This document shows positions 13,897 through 20,366 of a stretch of DNA of 20,366 nucleotides, one piece after another. The notes beneath the pieces were generated by a model. That model ran no database searches. It had not been told where the DNA came from and saw only the letters and a list, made by a program, of their open reading frames with translations. Position numbers and translations under genes: made by a program. The stretch covers positions 1-20,366 of the forward strand of contig MFXA01000043.1 of assembly GCA_001787455.1 (NCBI GenBank). Reading direction: 5' to 3'. How positions within the stretch are numbered: the stretch's first letter is position 1; each line of letters starts with the position of its first letter. Source of the stretch: Candidatus Peregrinibacteria bacterium RIFCSPLOWO2_01_FULL_39_12. Lineage in GTDB: Bacteria > Patescibacteriota > Gracilibacteria > UBA1369 > LOWO2-01-FULL-3.

Positions 13897-14871
13897 ATGC
13901 ATCAAATCCAAGAAGAAATAGGTATCCCTAAAATAAAAACCGAGACGGTTGGGGATAACCATGTAGTCTTCACTTTAAGCCCGTTGCCAACAGGCTATGG
14001 TGTAACCCTTGGGAATGCGTTAAGAAGAGTTCTTCTGTCTTCACTTCCGGGCGCTTGTGTTACTGGAATAAAAATTGAGGGGGTTAATCATGAATATTCT
14101 GCAGTGAAAGGCGTAAAAGAAAGTGTCCTCGATATCACTCTGAATCTTAAATTGCTTAATATCAGGAAAACGACAAAAGAACCTTCAGTCATAACATTAA
14201 ACGTAAATAAGGCGGGAGAAGTTACAGGAGAAGACATTGACTGCCCGTCGGATGTGGAAGTTTTAAATAAAGATCAACACATCTGCACAATCGAAAAAGG
14301 GACTCATTTAAAGATGGAATTACGCATAGAAAAAGGCGTAGGCTATATCCCTGCACAACTAAGACAAAAGGATGAAACAGACCCAAAGATCATACTTTTA
14401 GATGCACTTTACTCCCCTGTTGAAAAAGTTCGCTACGACGTAGAAGCGACTCGTGTAGGACAAATGACAAATCTGGACAAGTTAACTTTTGAAATAAAGA
14501 CAAACGGTGCAATTACGCCGGAAGATGCGTTAAAATTTGCATCAAATATTCTTCAATCATATTTCAATTTATTCAACACGGAAAATATAATGATTGAAGC
14601 CGACTATATGTCTGACATCAAAACTATTTTAGAAAAAGAACAACAACAGCAATTAAGCAAGCCTGCTCAGGAATCCTACACTCCGATTGAAATTCTAGGA
14701 TTCTCGCCAAGAACGCTAAACGCGCTTATAAACGGAGGAATAGGATCAATTGAACAGTTATCGAAATGTACGGAAAGCAAGTTATCAAACCTGAGAGGAT
14801 TCGGGAAAAAAGCATTAACCGAAGTCAGCTCGGCATTAGAAAAGAAAAGTTTAACTTTAACAGAAGAATAA
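13897..14871 (+). CDS. rpoA: DNA-directed RNA polymerase subunit alpha
   Basis: The alpha dimer is the scaffold for RNA polymerase assembly. From the ATG at 13897 the protein is 324 aa. A TTG at 13888 would add three residues, but every other gene here starts with ATG. The alpha-NTD has PLPTGYGVTLGNALRRVLLS (about 29-48), with the Arg of NALRR contacting beta. The linker (about residues 250-265) is Gln-rich. The alpha-CTD with LGFSPRTLNALINGGI (about 269-284) and LSNLRGFGKKALTEV keeps the DNA- and UP-element-binding Arg and Asn. Typical place after rpsD. Confidence 0.97.
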   Translation: MHQIQEEIGIPKIKTETVGDNHVVFTLSPLPTGYGVTLGNALRRVLLSSLPGACVTGIKIEGVNHEYSAVKGVKESVLDITLNLKLLNIRKTTKEPSVITLNVNKAGEVTGEDIDCPSDVEVLNKDQHICTIEKGTHLKMELRIEKGVGYIPAQLRQKDETDPKIILLDALYSPVEKVRYDVEATRVGQMTNLDKLTFEIKTNGAITPEDALKFASNILQSYFNLFNTENIMIEADYMSDIKTILEKEQQQQLSKPAQESYTPIEILGFSPRTLNALINGGIGSIEQLSKCTESKLSNLRGFGKKALTEVSSALEKKSLTLTEE

Positions 14872-14894
14872 GTTTCATAACATTTTTCACATAA

Positions 14895-15248
14895 ATGAGA
14901 CATAAGGTAAAGAAAACACAACTAGGAGTTCCTAAAATTGAGTTAGGTGCAATCATACGGAATTTAGCAATGTCTATAATAGTTTACGAAAAAATCAAGA
15001 CAACAGCGGCAAAAGCAAAAGCCGTACAGCCATTCGTAGAAAGATTGATATCAATAGGAAAAAATAAAGACAAAGTCCACGCTATAAGAGAATTGGAAAG
15101 ATTGCTCCAGCACGAAAACAGTTCACGAAAAATTTTAGAGGTTTTGGTAGAAAGATATAAAGATAAAAATTCCGGCTACACAAGAATAACAAAACTGGGA
15201 TACAGAGCCGGAGACAACGCTCCTGTAGTACAAATTGAACTAACTTAA
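14895..15248 (+). CDS. rplQ: 50S ribosomal protein L17 (bL17)
   Basis: L17 lies near the tunnel exit next to L22 and L32. The 117-aa protein shows the family pattern: KKTQLGVPKIELGAIIRNLA near the start, then IIVYEKIKTTAAKAKAVQPF (about 29-48) and VERLISIGK. It ends with SGYTRITKLGYRAGDNAPVV and QIELT, which is the conserved bacterial L17 C-terminus. The start is slightly shorter than the common MRHRKAGRKLGR form. Last gene of the alpha operon proper. Confidence 0.96.
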   Translation: MRHKVKKTQLGVPKIELGAIIRNLAMSIIVYEKIKTTAAKAKAVQPFVERLISIGKNKDKVHAIRELERLLQHENSSRKILEVLVERYKDKNSGYTRITKLGYRAGDNAPVVQIELT

Positions 15249-15254
15249 CGTTAT

Positions 15255-15683
15255 ATGAACACAAAGAAATCAGAAACGAAAAAACCAGAAATTAAATGGT
15301 ACATCGTAGATGCCAAAGATAAAACTTTAGGACGTATGGCTGCAAAAATAGCTGCCAGGCTTAGAGGCAAAAACAATCCAAACTTTACGCCGCATATGGC
15401 TTGTGGAGACGGCGTAATTGTAATAAATGCAGAAAAAATTCATCTTACGGGTAAAAAATGGACAGACAAAATTTATTACACGCACTCCGGATACCCGGGA
15501 GCCATAAAAGGATTGCCTGCAAAAGAATTATTCTCCAGAAAATCAACTCAATTGGTTAAATTGGCAGTATTTGGAATGCTTCCGAAAAACAAACTAAGAA
15601 AAGCTTTCATGAATAATCTGAAACTTTACGAAGGCGACAAACACCCACATGAAGCCCAAAACCCCATATCACTAGATATATAA
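15255..15683 (+). CDS. rplM: 50S ribosomal protein L13 (uL13)
   Basis: L13 is one of the first assembly proteins of the large subunit. The 142-aa length is exact. It has KWYIVDAKDKTLGRMAAKIA (about 14-33), RLRGKNNPNFTPHMACGDGV (about 36-55), INAEKIHLTGKKW, the YYTHSGYPGAIK loop, and VFGMLPKNKLRKAFMNNLKL near the end, followed by GDKHPHEAQNP. It is 6 nt after rplQ, so the L13/S9 pair is fused to the alpha cluster. Confidence 0.97.
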   Translation: MNTKKSETKKPEIKWYIVDAKDKTLGRMAAKIAARLRGKNNPNFTPHMACGDGVIVINAEKIHLTGKKWTDKIYYTHSGYPGAIKGLPAKELFSRKSTQLVKLAVFGMLPKNKLRKAFMNNLKLYEGDKHPHEAQNPISLDI

Positions 15684-15693
15684 CAATAAAACA

Positions 15694-16149
15694 ATGCCTA
15701 GAGGAAAAACTAAAAAAATTGAAATTGAAGAGGAGACTAAAACGGAACCAAGTCCGTCAAAAGGAAAATATTATTATGGATGCGGAAAACGGAAAACCGC
15801 GATAGCAAAAGTACAATTGTTAAAAGGCACGGGAGAAATCACTATAAATGAAAGGCCGATAACAAATTATTTCACCGTAAAAACACTTCATGGAATCATA
15901 AAATCACCTTTAACACTCACTGGAAATTTACAAAGATTTAACATAGTGGCACAAATTTATGGTGGGGGGGTTACCTCACAGGCGGAAGCCCTAAGACACG
16001 CAATATCAAAAGCATTAACACAGGTTGATCCGTTAAACAGACCAACATTAAAAAAAGCCGGTCTTCTGACACGTGACTCAAGAATAAAAGAACGCAAGAA
16101 ATTCGGCTTAAAACGTGCCAGAAGAGCACCTCAGTTCAGTAAGAGGTAA
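15694..16149 (+). CDS. rpsI: 30S ribosomal protein S9 (uS9) with charged N-terminal extension
   Basis: S9 reaches the P site with its C-terminal tail. The core begins at YYYGCGKRKTAIAKVQLLKG (about 26-45). GGGVTSQAEALRHAISKAL (about 90-108) and the RDSRIKERKKFGLKRARRAP stretch follow, ending in QFSKR, the universal tail. The N-terminal 24 residues (Lys, Glu, Thr, Pro, Ser-rich) are an extension; bacterial S9 is about 130 aa and this is 151. Last gene of the ribosomal run; its stop codon lies in the stem of an 11-bp hairpin. Confidence 0.97.
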   Translation: MPRGKTKKIEIEEETKTEPSPSKGKYYYGCGKRKTAIAKVQLLKGTGEITINERPITNYFTVKTLHGIIKSPLTLTGNLQRFNIVAQIYGGGVTSQAEALRHAISKALTQVDPLNRPTLKKAGLLTRDSRIKERKKFGLKRARRAPQFSKR

Positions 16150-16205
16150 AAATCTCTTTGAGATTTTTACCCTAGCCAATCAAAAGTTTTGCGAAGCAAA
16201 ACACC
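16146..16205 (+). other. Two-hairpin element after rpsI (possible operon end)
   Basis: Hairpin I: 16146-16156 with 16160-16170, 11 perfect pairs around TTT, including the rpsI stop codon. Linker of 15 nt starting CCTAGCCAAT. Hairpin II: GTTTTGC (16186-16192) with GCAAAAC (16196-16202), loop GAA, then ACC. A run of five T lies in the 3' arm of hairpin I, so it might end the ribosomal transcript, but no T-run follows the stem. It matches the layout of the copies at 16275 and 7906. Confidence 0.65.
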
Positions 16206-16228
16206 TTATCCTCCTTTCACTCTTTTCG

Positions 16229-16256
16229 TTGTACCCCACTAATATTCTGTTACAAT
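16229..16256 (+). promoter_or_regulatory. Extended -10 promoter for the ATPase-trmD unit
   Basis: TACAAT at 16251-16256 (5 of 6 bases of the consensus) is preceded by TGT, giving an extended -10. TTGTAC at 16229-16234 is a weak -35 with a 16-bp spacer. Transcription would start near 16263, so the second two-hairpin element becomes the leader of the ATPase mRNA. Consensus match only. Confidence 0.5.
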
Positions 16257-16274
16257 AATTTTCGTATCTCACAT

Positions 16275-16327
16275 GCAAAACAAAGTTTTGCCCTAGCCAA
16301 TAATTGTTTTTGCAAAGCAAAAACACC
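16275..16327 (+). other. Two-hairpin element in the ATPase leader
   Basis: Hairpin I: GCAAAAC (16275-16281) with GTTTTGC (16285-16291), loop AAA. Linker of 14 nt starting CCTAGCCAAT. Hairpin II: GTTTTTGC (16306-16313) with GCAAAAAC (16317-16324), loop AAA, then ACC at 16325-16327 and a pyrimidine-rich stretch before the ATG at 16350. It shares CCTAGCCAAT and the layout with the copy 129 nt upstream. Placed in the likely 5' leader, it could affect translation or stability. Confidence 0.65.
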
Positions 16328-16349
16328 ATCTCTCCTTCCTCCAACGCCT

Positions 16350-18917
16350 ATGTCTAATTCTTCAATTTCCCCTCTCGCAACCGGTCTATCAAGCTCCCAA
16401 GCACATCAAAACCTTCTTAAATACGGCTACAACGAAATCCCCACAAAAAAGGACTATACCGTTTTGCGTATTTTATTGTCCCAATTTTCCTCTTTTCTGA
16501 TAATCATTCTAATAATAGCCGGCAGTGTCTCCATCTTCTTAAAAGAAACTACTGACGGCATCGCTATTTTCGCCATAGTCATTATTAACGCAATAATAGG
16601 GTTCACTCAGGAATATAAAGCGGAAAACGCGGTAAACGCGCTTAAAAAAATGATAATACCCGTAGTGACAGTTATAAGAGACAGCCAGGAACTGCAAATT
16701 GAAGCGAGAGAACTTGTTCCAAACGATATAGTCATCCTTCAGGAAGGAGAAAAAATACCCGCAGACATAGAAATCATAGAAGCCTTTTCACTGATAGTAG
16801 ATGAATCCGTTTTAACGGGGGAAAGTCTTTCGGTAAACAAAAAAAAAGCAAAAGGGAAGCAAGGTCTCTTATTTAGAGGAACATTGGTAACTGCGGGACG
16901 TGCAATCGGAAAAGTCATATTCACAGGATCAAAAACGGAATTCGGCAAAATCGTAAACCTTGTTGCAAAAGAAGAACGTGACCGCTCCCCTCTCGCAATT
17001 CAAATAGACACATTAAGCAAAAAAATTGGAATAGCTGTGCTAATTCTCATCTCAATATTATTCATAGTGGGAAGCCTCCGCGGAATTTCCATACTGAACA
17101 TGCTTATGACATCGGTAGCCATGGGCGTATCGGCAATTCCTGAAGGTCTCCCGATAATCGTAACACTCACACTGGCGCTCGGAATCCAGCTCCTCGCAAA
17201 AGAACAAGCAATAGTGCGCAAAATGAACGCCATAGAAACACTCGGAGCAACAACGGTAATTTGTTCGGACAAAACAGGCACTCTGACAATGAATGAAATG
17301 ACCGTAACAGTCGTAAATGCAGGATTTAAAGAAGCCAAAATCCATGGAGTCGGATATTTATTCGATGAAGAAATAAAACTCGAAACACCGGAACAAAAAA
17401 AACTCTTGGAAATATGTGAAAACTGCAACAACTCATTCATAGGGAAAAATATAATTGGCGACCCGACGGAAATCGCCCTAAAAATACTCGCAAGAAAAGC
17501 GCGATTCATCAAACAATACAAAGATTTGGACGAAAATACTTTCACATCGGAAAGAAAGATGATGAGCAGTTTGCACGAGATACAAGGTCACAAAGAAATA
17601 ATGGCAAAAGGCGCATACGAAGAAATTTTAAAAAGATGCAGCCGCATTTTATTAAACGGAAAAATCCAAAAACTTGAAACCTCGCATAAAAACAAAATTA
17701 AAGAATCCGCGGAGGAATATTCAAAAAAAGCGCTAAGAGTTCTTGCATTCGCTTACAAAAAATATATAAACGATTTTGATGAAAACGACTTAATTTTTGT
17801 GGGGATGGTTGGGATGATGGATCCTCCAAGAGAAGCCGTAAAATCCTCCATGGAAATTGCAAAAAATGCCGGCATAAAAATTAAAATAATTACAGGCGAC
17901 AACCCGATTACAGCTTCAGCTATCGCGGGGAAAATCGGGCTGAAAAATTTAAAAGTCATCACGGGCGATGAAATAGATTTACTTAGCGACTCAGAGCTTA
18001 AAAAAGCAATCTACGAAACTGACATATTTGCCAGAACAAAACCCCAGCATAAATACAGGATTGTTGATTTGCTCAAAAGAGAAGGAGAAATAGTAGCGGT
18101 AACAGGAGATGGAATAAACGATGCACCAGCTCTTAAACATGCCGACGTAGGAATAGCAATGGGCATAAAAGGCACCGATGCCACAAAAGAAGTGGCTGAT
18201 ATCGTATTAAAAGACGACAACTTCGTAACGATAGTAAACACAATAAAAGAAGGTAGGCGAATATATCAAAATATTCTGTCCTTCGTAAAATACATGCTTT
18301 CAACAAATTTCGCCGAAATTTTGATAGTGGGGTTTATCACAGTCGCCGGCTACCCTCTCCCTCTTTTACCCCTGCAAATTTTATGGATAAACCTAGCAAC
18401 AGACTCCCTGCCGGCACTCGCACTTGGCCGCTCCCCCGCAGATAAAAACATCATGCAAAATAAACCGCACCCAAAAAACGAAAATATTCTAAAAAAATTC
18501 TCGCATCCGATAATAATTGTTTTGATAATACAAATAATTGTTAATTTCGCGATTTACGTTTACGGATTAAGCATAGACAAAGCTGCCGGGATAAATTCGT
18601 ATGCCCTGGATATAAACTCCCACGCAAGAACTATGGTATTTACGCAAATAGTCTTATTCGAAATATTTTTCGCCTTCATCTGCAAAGAAACAAAAAAATT
18701 CAAATTATCTTCTATCGGTTCAAATAAACATCTTCTCATGGCAGTCGCCATTTCCTTTGTTCTGCAACTTATAGTAATTTATACTCCGTTTATGCAAAAC
18801 ATCTTCAAGACAACACCGCTCTCTCCAATGGAATGGCTAATCATAGGATTAGGCGCCTGTACAACTCTTTTGGTTCCAAAGATCGAAACTCTTGCGAAGA
18901 ACATTTTTGTAAAATAA
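16350..18917 (+). CDS. P2A-type cation-transporting ATPase (Ca2+-ATPase-like)
   Basis: A membrane pump that uses ATP through a phospho-Asp intermediate. 855 aa with ten hydrophobic segments. Motifs in order: TGES (156-159, A domain), PEGLP (264-268, M4), DKTGT with the phosphorylated D307, KGA at 420-422 in the N domain, TGDGINDAP (585-593). Membrane residues match the Ca2+ sites of SERCA: E265 in M4, N653 and E656 in M5, N681, T684 and D685 in M6, and E771 in M8. This favours Ca2+ (possibly Mn2+) over Na+/K+ or H+. The N-terminal segment is the cation-ATPase N domain. Likely pumps outward. It has its own promoter and is followed by trmD after 43 nt. Confidence 0.93.
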   Translation: MSNSSISPLATGLSSSQAHQNLLKYGYNEIPTKKDYTVLRILLSQFSSFLIIILIIAGSVSIFLKETTDGIAIFAIVIINAIIGFTQEYKAENAVNALKKMIIPVVTVIRDSQELQIEARELVPNDIVILQEGEKIPADIEIIEAFSLIVDESVLTGESLSVNKKKAKGKQGLLFRGTLVTAGRAIGKVIFTGSKTEFGKIVNLVAKEERDRSPLAIQIDTLSKKIGIAVLILISILFIVGSLRGISILNMLMTSVAMGVSAIPEGLPIIVTLTLALGIQLLAKEQAIVRKMNAIETLGATTVICSDKTGTLTMNEMTVTVVNAGFKEAKIHGVGYLFDEEIKLETPEQKKLLEICENCNNSFIGKNIIGDPTEIALKILARKARFIKQYKDLDENTFTSERKMMSSLHEIQGHKEIMAKGAYEEILKRCSRILLNGKIQKLETSHKNKIKESAEEYSKKALRVLAFAYKKYINDFDENDLIFVGMVGMMDPPREAVKSSMEIAKNAGIKIKIITGDNPITASAIAGKIGLKNLKVITGDEIDLLSDSELKKAIYETDIFARTKPQHKYRIVDLLKREGEIVAVTGDGINDAPALKHADVGIAMGIKGTDATKEVADIVLKDDNFVTIVNTIKEGRRIYQNILSFVKYMLSTNFAEILIVGFITVAGYPLPLLPLQILWINLATDSLPALALGRSPADKNIMQNKPHPKNENILKKFSHPIIIVLIIQIIVNFAIYVYGLSIDKAAGINSYALDINSHARTMVFTQIVLFEIFFAFICKETKKFKLSSIGSNKHLLMAVAISFVLQLIVIYTPFMQNIFKTTPLSPMEWLIIGLGACTTLLVPKIETLAKNIFVK

Positions 18918-18960
18918 GCTATAATCGACACATACAGGGAAATAGCCATAACCACCAGCA

Positions 18961-19626
18961 ATGCGATTCGATATACTTACAATTTTTCCGTCATCCTTCG
19001 ATTCATATTTCAGTGAAAGCATAATCAAGCGCGCACAAAAAAATAAGCTAATAAAAATCTGCACACACGACATACGAAAATTTTCGAAAGATAAACATAA
19101 GAAAGTGGATGACATACCGTTTGGAGGAGGTGCAGGAATGGTTATGACGCCCCAACCGCTATACGACGCAATTAAACATGTAAAAAAACTCAATAAAGGC
19201 GCCGTTATTTTCCTAAGCCCAAGCGGCGAAATTTTCACACAAATAAAAGCCGAACGCCTCGCAAAAAAATATGAAAAAACCAAAAATAAAGGACTTATTT
19301 TAATATGCGGCCGCTACGAAGGCATCGACCGGCGCATAATCGAAAAATTTGCGGATGAAGAAATATCAATCGGGAAATACGTAGTAACGGGCGGTGAACT
19401 GCCCGCAATGATTTTGGTGGACGCAATATCAAGGTTGCTCCCCGGAGTAATCGGCAAAGAAAGTTCGCACATAAACGACTCCTTTTCAAAAGCGCTAAAA
19501 CGAAAAAAGGAATATCCCGTATACACAAGACCGGAAGTTTTTAAAGGAATGAAAGTCCCAAAAGTCCTGCTTTCGGGGAACCATAAAGAAATTGGAAAAT
19601 GGAAAATTCAACACTTGCACAACTAG
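18961..19626 (+). CDS. trmD: tRNA (guanine-N1-)-methyltransferase TrmD
   Basis: TrmD methylates N1 of G37 in tRNAs that read CNN codons, using S-adenosylmethionine, and prevents +1 frameshifts. The 221-aa protein begins MRFDILTIFP, the family start. SPOUT trefoil-knot elements are present: DDIPFGGGAGM (50-60), GRYEGID (117-123) and SIGKYVVTGGELPAM (136-150). The C-terminal domain has the catalytic Asp in SHINDSF (D173) and YTRPEVF (188-194). It is slightly short of the common 230-250 aa. Usual partners rpsP, rimM and rplS are absent; here it sits between two ATPase genes. The downstream gene overlaps its end by 28 nt. Confidence 0.97.
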   Translation: MRFDILTIFPSSFDSYFSESIIKRAQKNKLIKICTHDIRKFSKDKHKKVDDIPFGGGAGMVMTPQPLYDAIKHVKKLNKGAVIFLSPSGEIFTQIKAERLAKKYEKTKNKGLILICGRYEGIDRRIIEKFADEEISIGKYVVTGGELPAMILVDAISRLLPGVIGKESSHINDSFSKALKRKKEYPVYTRPEVFKGMKVPKVLLSGNHKEIGKWKIQHLHN

Positions 19627-20366
19627 GCACAGTAATCTTGTCGGCAATCCCTGTAAGCTTAATAGCTATAAACACTATTACGAAAGTTTTTGGAAGATTA
19701 AACCCGCGCCTCGCGAACACATCTGCGATTTGCATGGGAGTAACAGGAATTCTTACAAACAACATAAACACTGTAAAAACAATTGTTTTGGGCGGATGTA
19801 AAGTGATCGTCGACCCATCAAGCGCATTGGCGCACATAGAAAACGACGAAACAAAAGAAATTTCGCGCACAGAAAAAAAACATCTCGCAGATATAGACGC
19901 AATAAAACTGATTGCAACCACAATAGCCTTATGCCGCTACCGCAAAACAAAACCGCTCGAAGATATTGTTTTGTCTTTTTTCAGAAACTGCGAAATAAGC
20001 GACTTTCAAATTAAAGCGGATTACGAAATAATCTCAGACCTCCCATCAAATGAAGAAAAAAAATTATCAACAGTGGTCGCTTTAAACAAAGATTCGCAGG
20101 AAATTTTCGCATTCACAAAAGGAAATCCAAAAAACATACTTGAAAAATGCACACGCCTGTTAATTGACAACAAAAAAATAAACATAACCCCGGCACTCCG
20201 CCGAAAATTAAAGAAAAAATTTGAAAAATTAAACAAACAAGGTCAAAAGATACTGGCATCCGCTTACAAAGGCCTCCCGCTAAAAAGATTACAAACATAC
20301 AACGAAAATTTTGTGGAAAACGACCTTGTTTTAATAGGATTCATAGGCATGAGCGATGAAATAAAC
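19599..20366 (+). CDS. Degenerate P-type ATPase-like protein lacking the catalytic Asp (partial)
   Basis: Open for 256 codons from ATG 19599 to the edge, with no stop; an in-frame TAA at 19584 rules out an upstream start. It begins at a remnant of M4: AIPVSLI (16-22) in place of AIPEGLP, so the ion-binding Glu is Val. The phosphorylation motif ICSDKTGTLT reads ICMGVTGILT (44-53), with Gly47 in place of Asp. The N domain remains: TKGNPKNILEKC (173-184, with K174) and KILASAYKGLP. The region before the hinge, ENDLVLIGFIGMSD, parallels ENDLIFVGMVGMMD of the upstream pump. The A domain and M1-M3 are absent. It overlaps trmD by 28 nt, implying coupled translation. Either a pseudoenzyme or a decaying paralogue; the rest lies beyond the window. 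Confidence 0.8.
   Translation, partial: MENSTLAQLGTVILSAIPVSLIAINTITKVFGRLNPRLANTSAICMGVTGILTNNINTVKTIVLGGCKVIVDPSSALAHIENDETKEISRTEKKHLADIDAIKLIATTIALCRYRKTKPLEDIVLSFFRNCEISDFQIKADYEIISDLPSNEEKKLSTVVALNKDSQEIFAFTKGNPKNILEKCTRLLIDNKKINITPALRRKLKKKFEKLNKQGQKILASAYKGLPLKRLQTYNENFVENDLVLIGFIGMSDEIN

Noticed and set aside
17000..17545. 181-codon open frame on the minus strand inside the ATPase gene
   Set aside because: Complement of the conserved M4 to N-domain region; no motif and no promoter.
18920..18925. TATAAT just after the ATPase stop as a trmD promoter
   Set aside because: No -35 box or extended -10 at a suitable distance; it could still be a weak start, but support is too thin.
1..20366. 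UGA read as glycine (code 25)
   Set aside because: None of the 33 complete genes has an internal in-frame TGA, and Gly is encoded by GGN throughout.
1..20366. tRNA, rRNA, CRISPR arrays, insertion sequences, defence genes
   Set aside because: None seen; nearly all bases are in conserved genes, and spacers are short.

Overview
The window is one strand-uniform, AT-rich stretch dominated by a single very long ribosomal-protein operon (rplC to rpsI, about 314-16149, 31 genes all on +), followed by a short second unit: a P2A-type (Ca2+-like) ATPase, trmD, and the start of a degenerate P-type ATPase-like gene that runs off the right edge. A divergent minus-strand gene is cut by the left edge. Gene order follows the bacterial S10-spc-alpha-L13/S9 order, but rpsJ (S10) is not upstream of rplC and rpmD (L30) is missing between rpsE and rplO. 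Lack of L30, compact spacing, zinc-type S14, a zinc-ribbon L24 and short basic r-proteins suggest a Candidate Phyla Radiation (Patescibacteria) genome. I cannot place it more finely. The standard bacterial code fits: none of the 33 complete genes has an in-frame UGA.

Layout. 1-313: divergent control region, with a minus-strand promoter (about 83-110), a CCCTCGAGGG palindrome, a good sigma70-type plus-strand promoter (179-207) and a leader with two hairpins. 314-9082: L3, L4, L23, L2, S19, L22, S3, L16, L29, S17, L14, L24, L5, S14, S8, L6, L18, S5, L15. 9095-11837: SecY, adenylate kinase, methionine aminopeptidase. 11953-16149: IF1, L36, S13, S11, S4, RNA polymerase alpha, L17, L13, S9. 16150-16349: an intergenic region rich in hairpins, with an extended -10 promoter. 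16350-20366: ATPase, trmD, ATPase-like pseudoenzyme.

The genes make ribosomal subunits and RNA polymerase alpha, insert membrane proteins (SecY), start translation (IF1), trim initiator Met (Map), balance adenylates (Adk), and modify tRNA G37 (TrmD). No start codon in the window has a recognisable Shine-Dalgarno sequence.

The most unusual observations are: (1) an ungapped 124-bp imperfect palindrome that supplies an in-frame C-terminal tail of L4, resembling a protein-coding palindromic mobile element; (2) an ATPase-like protein overlapping trmD that has lost the phosphorylated Asp (DKTG reads GVTG) and the M4 ion-binding Glu; (3) a recurrent two-hairpin intergenic element whose stems differ in sequence but keep pairing, linked by CTARCC and followed by ACC.
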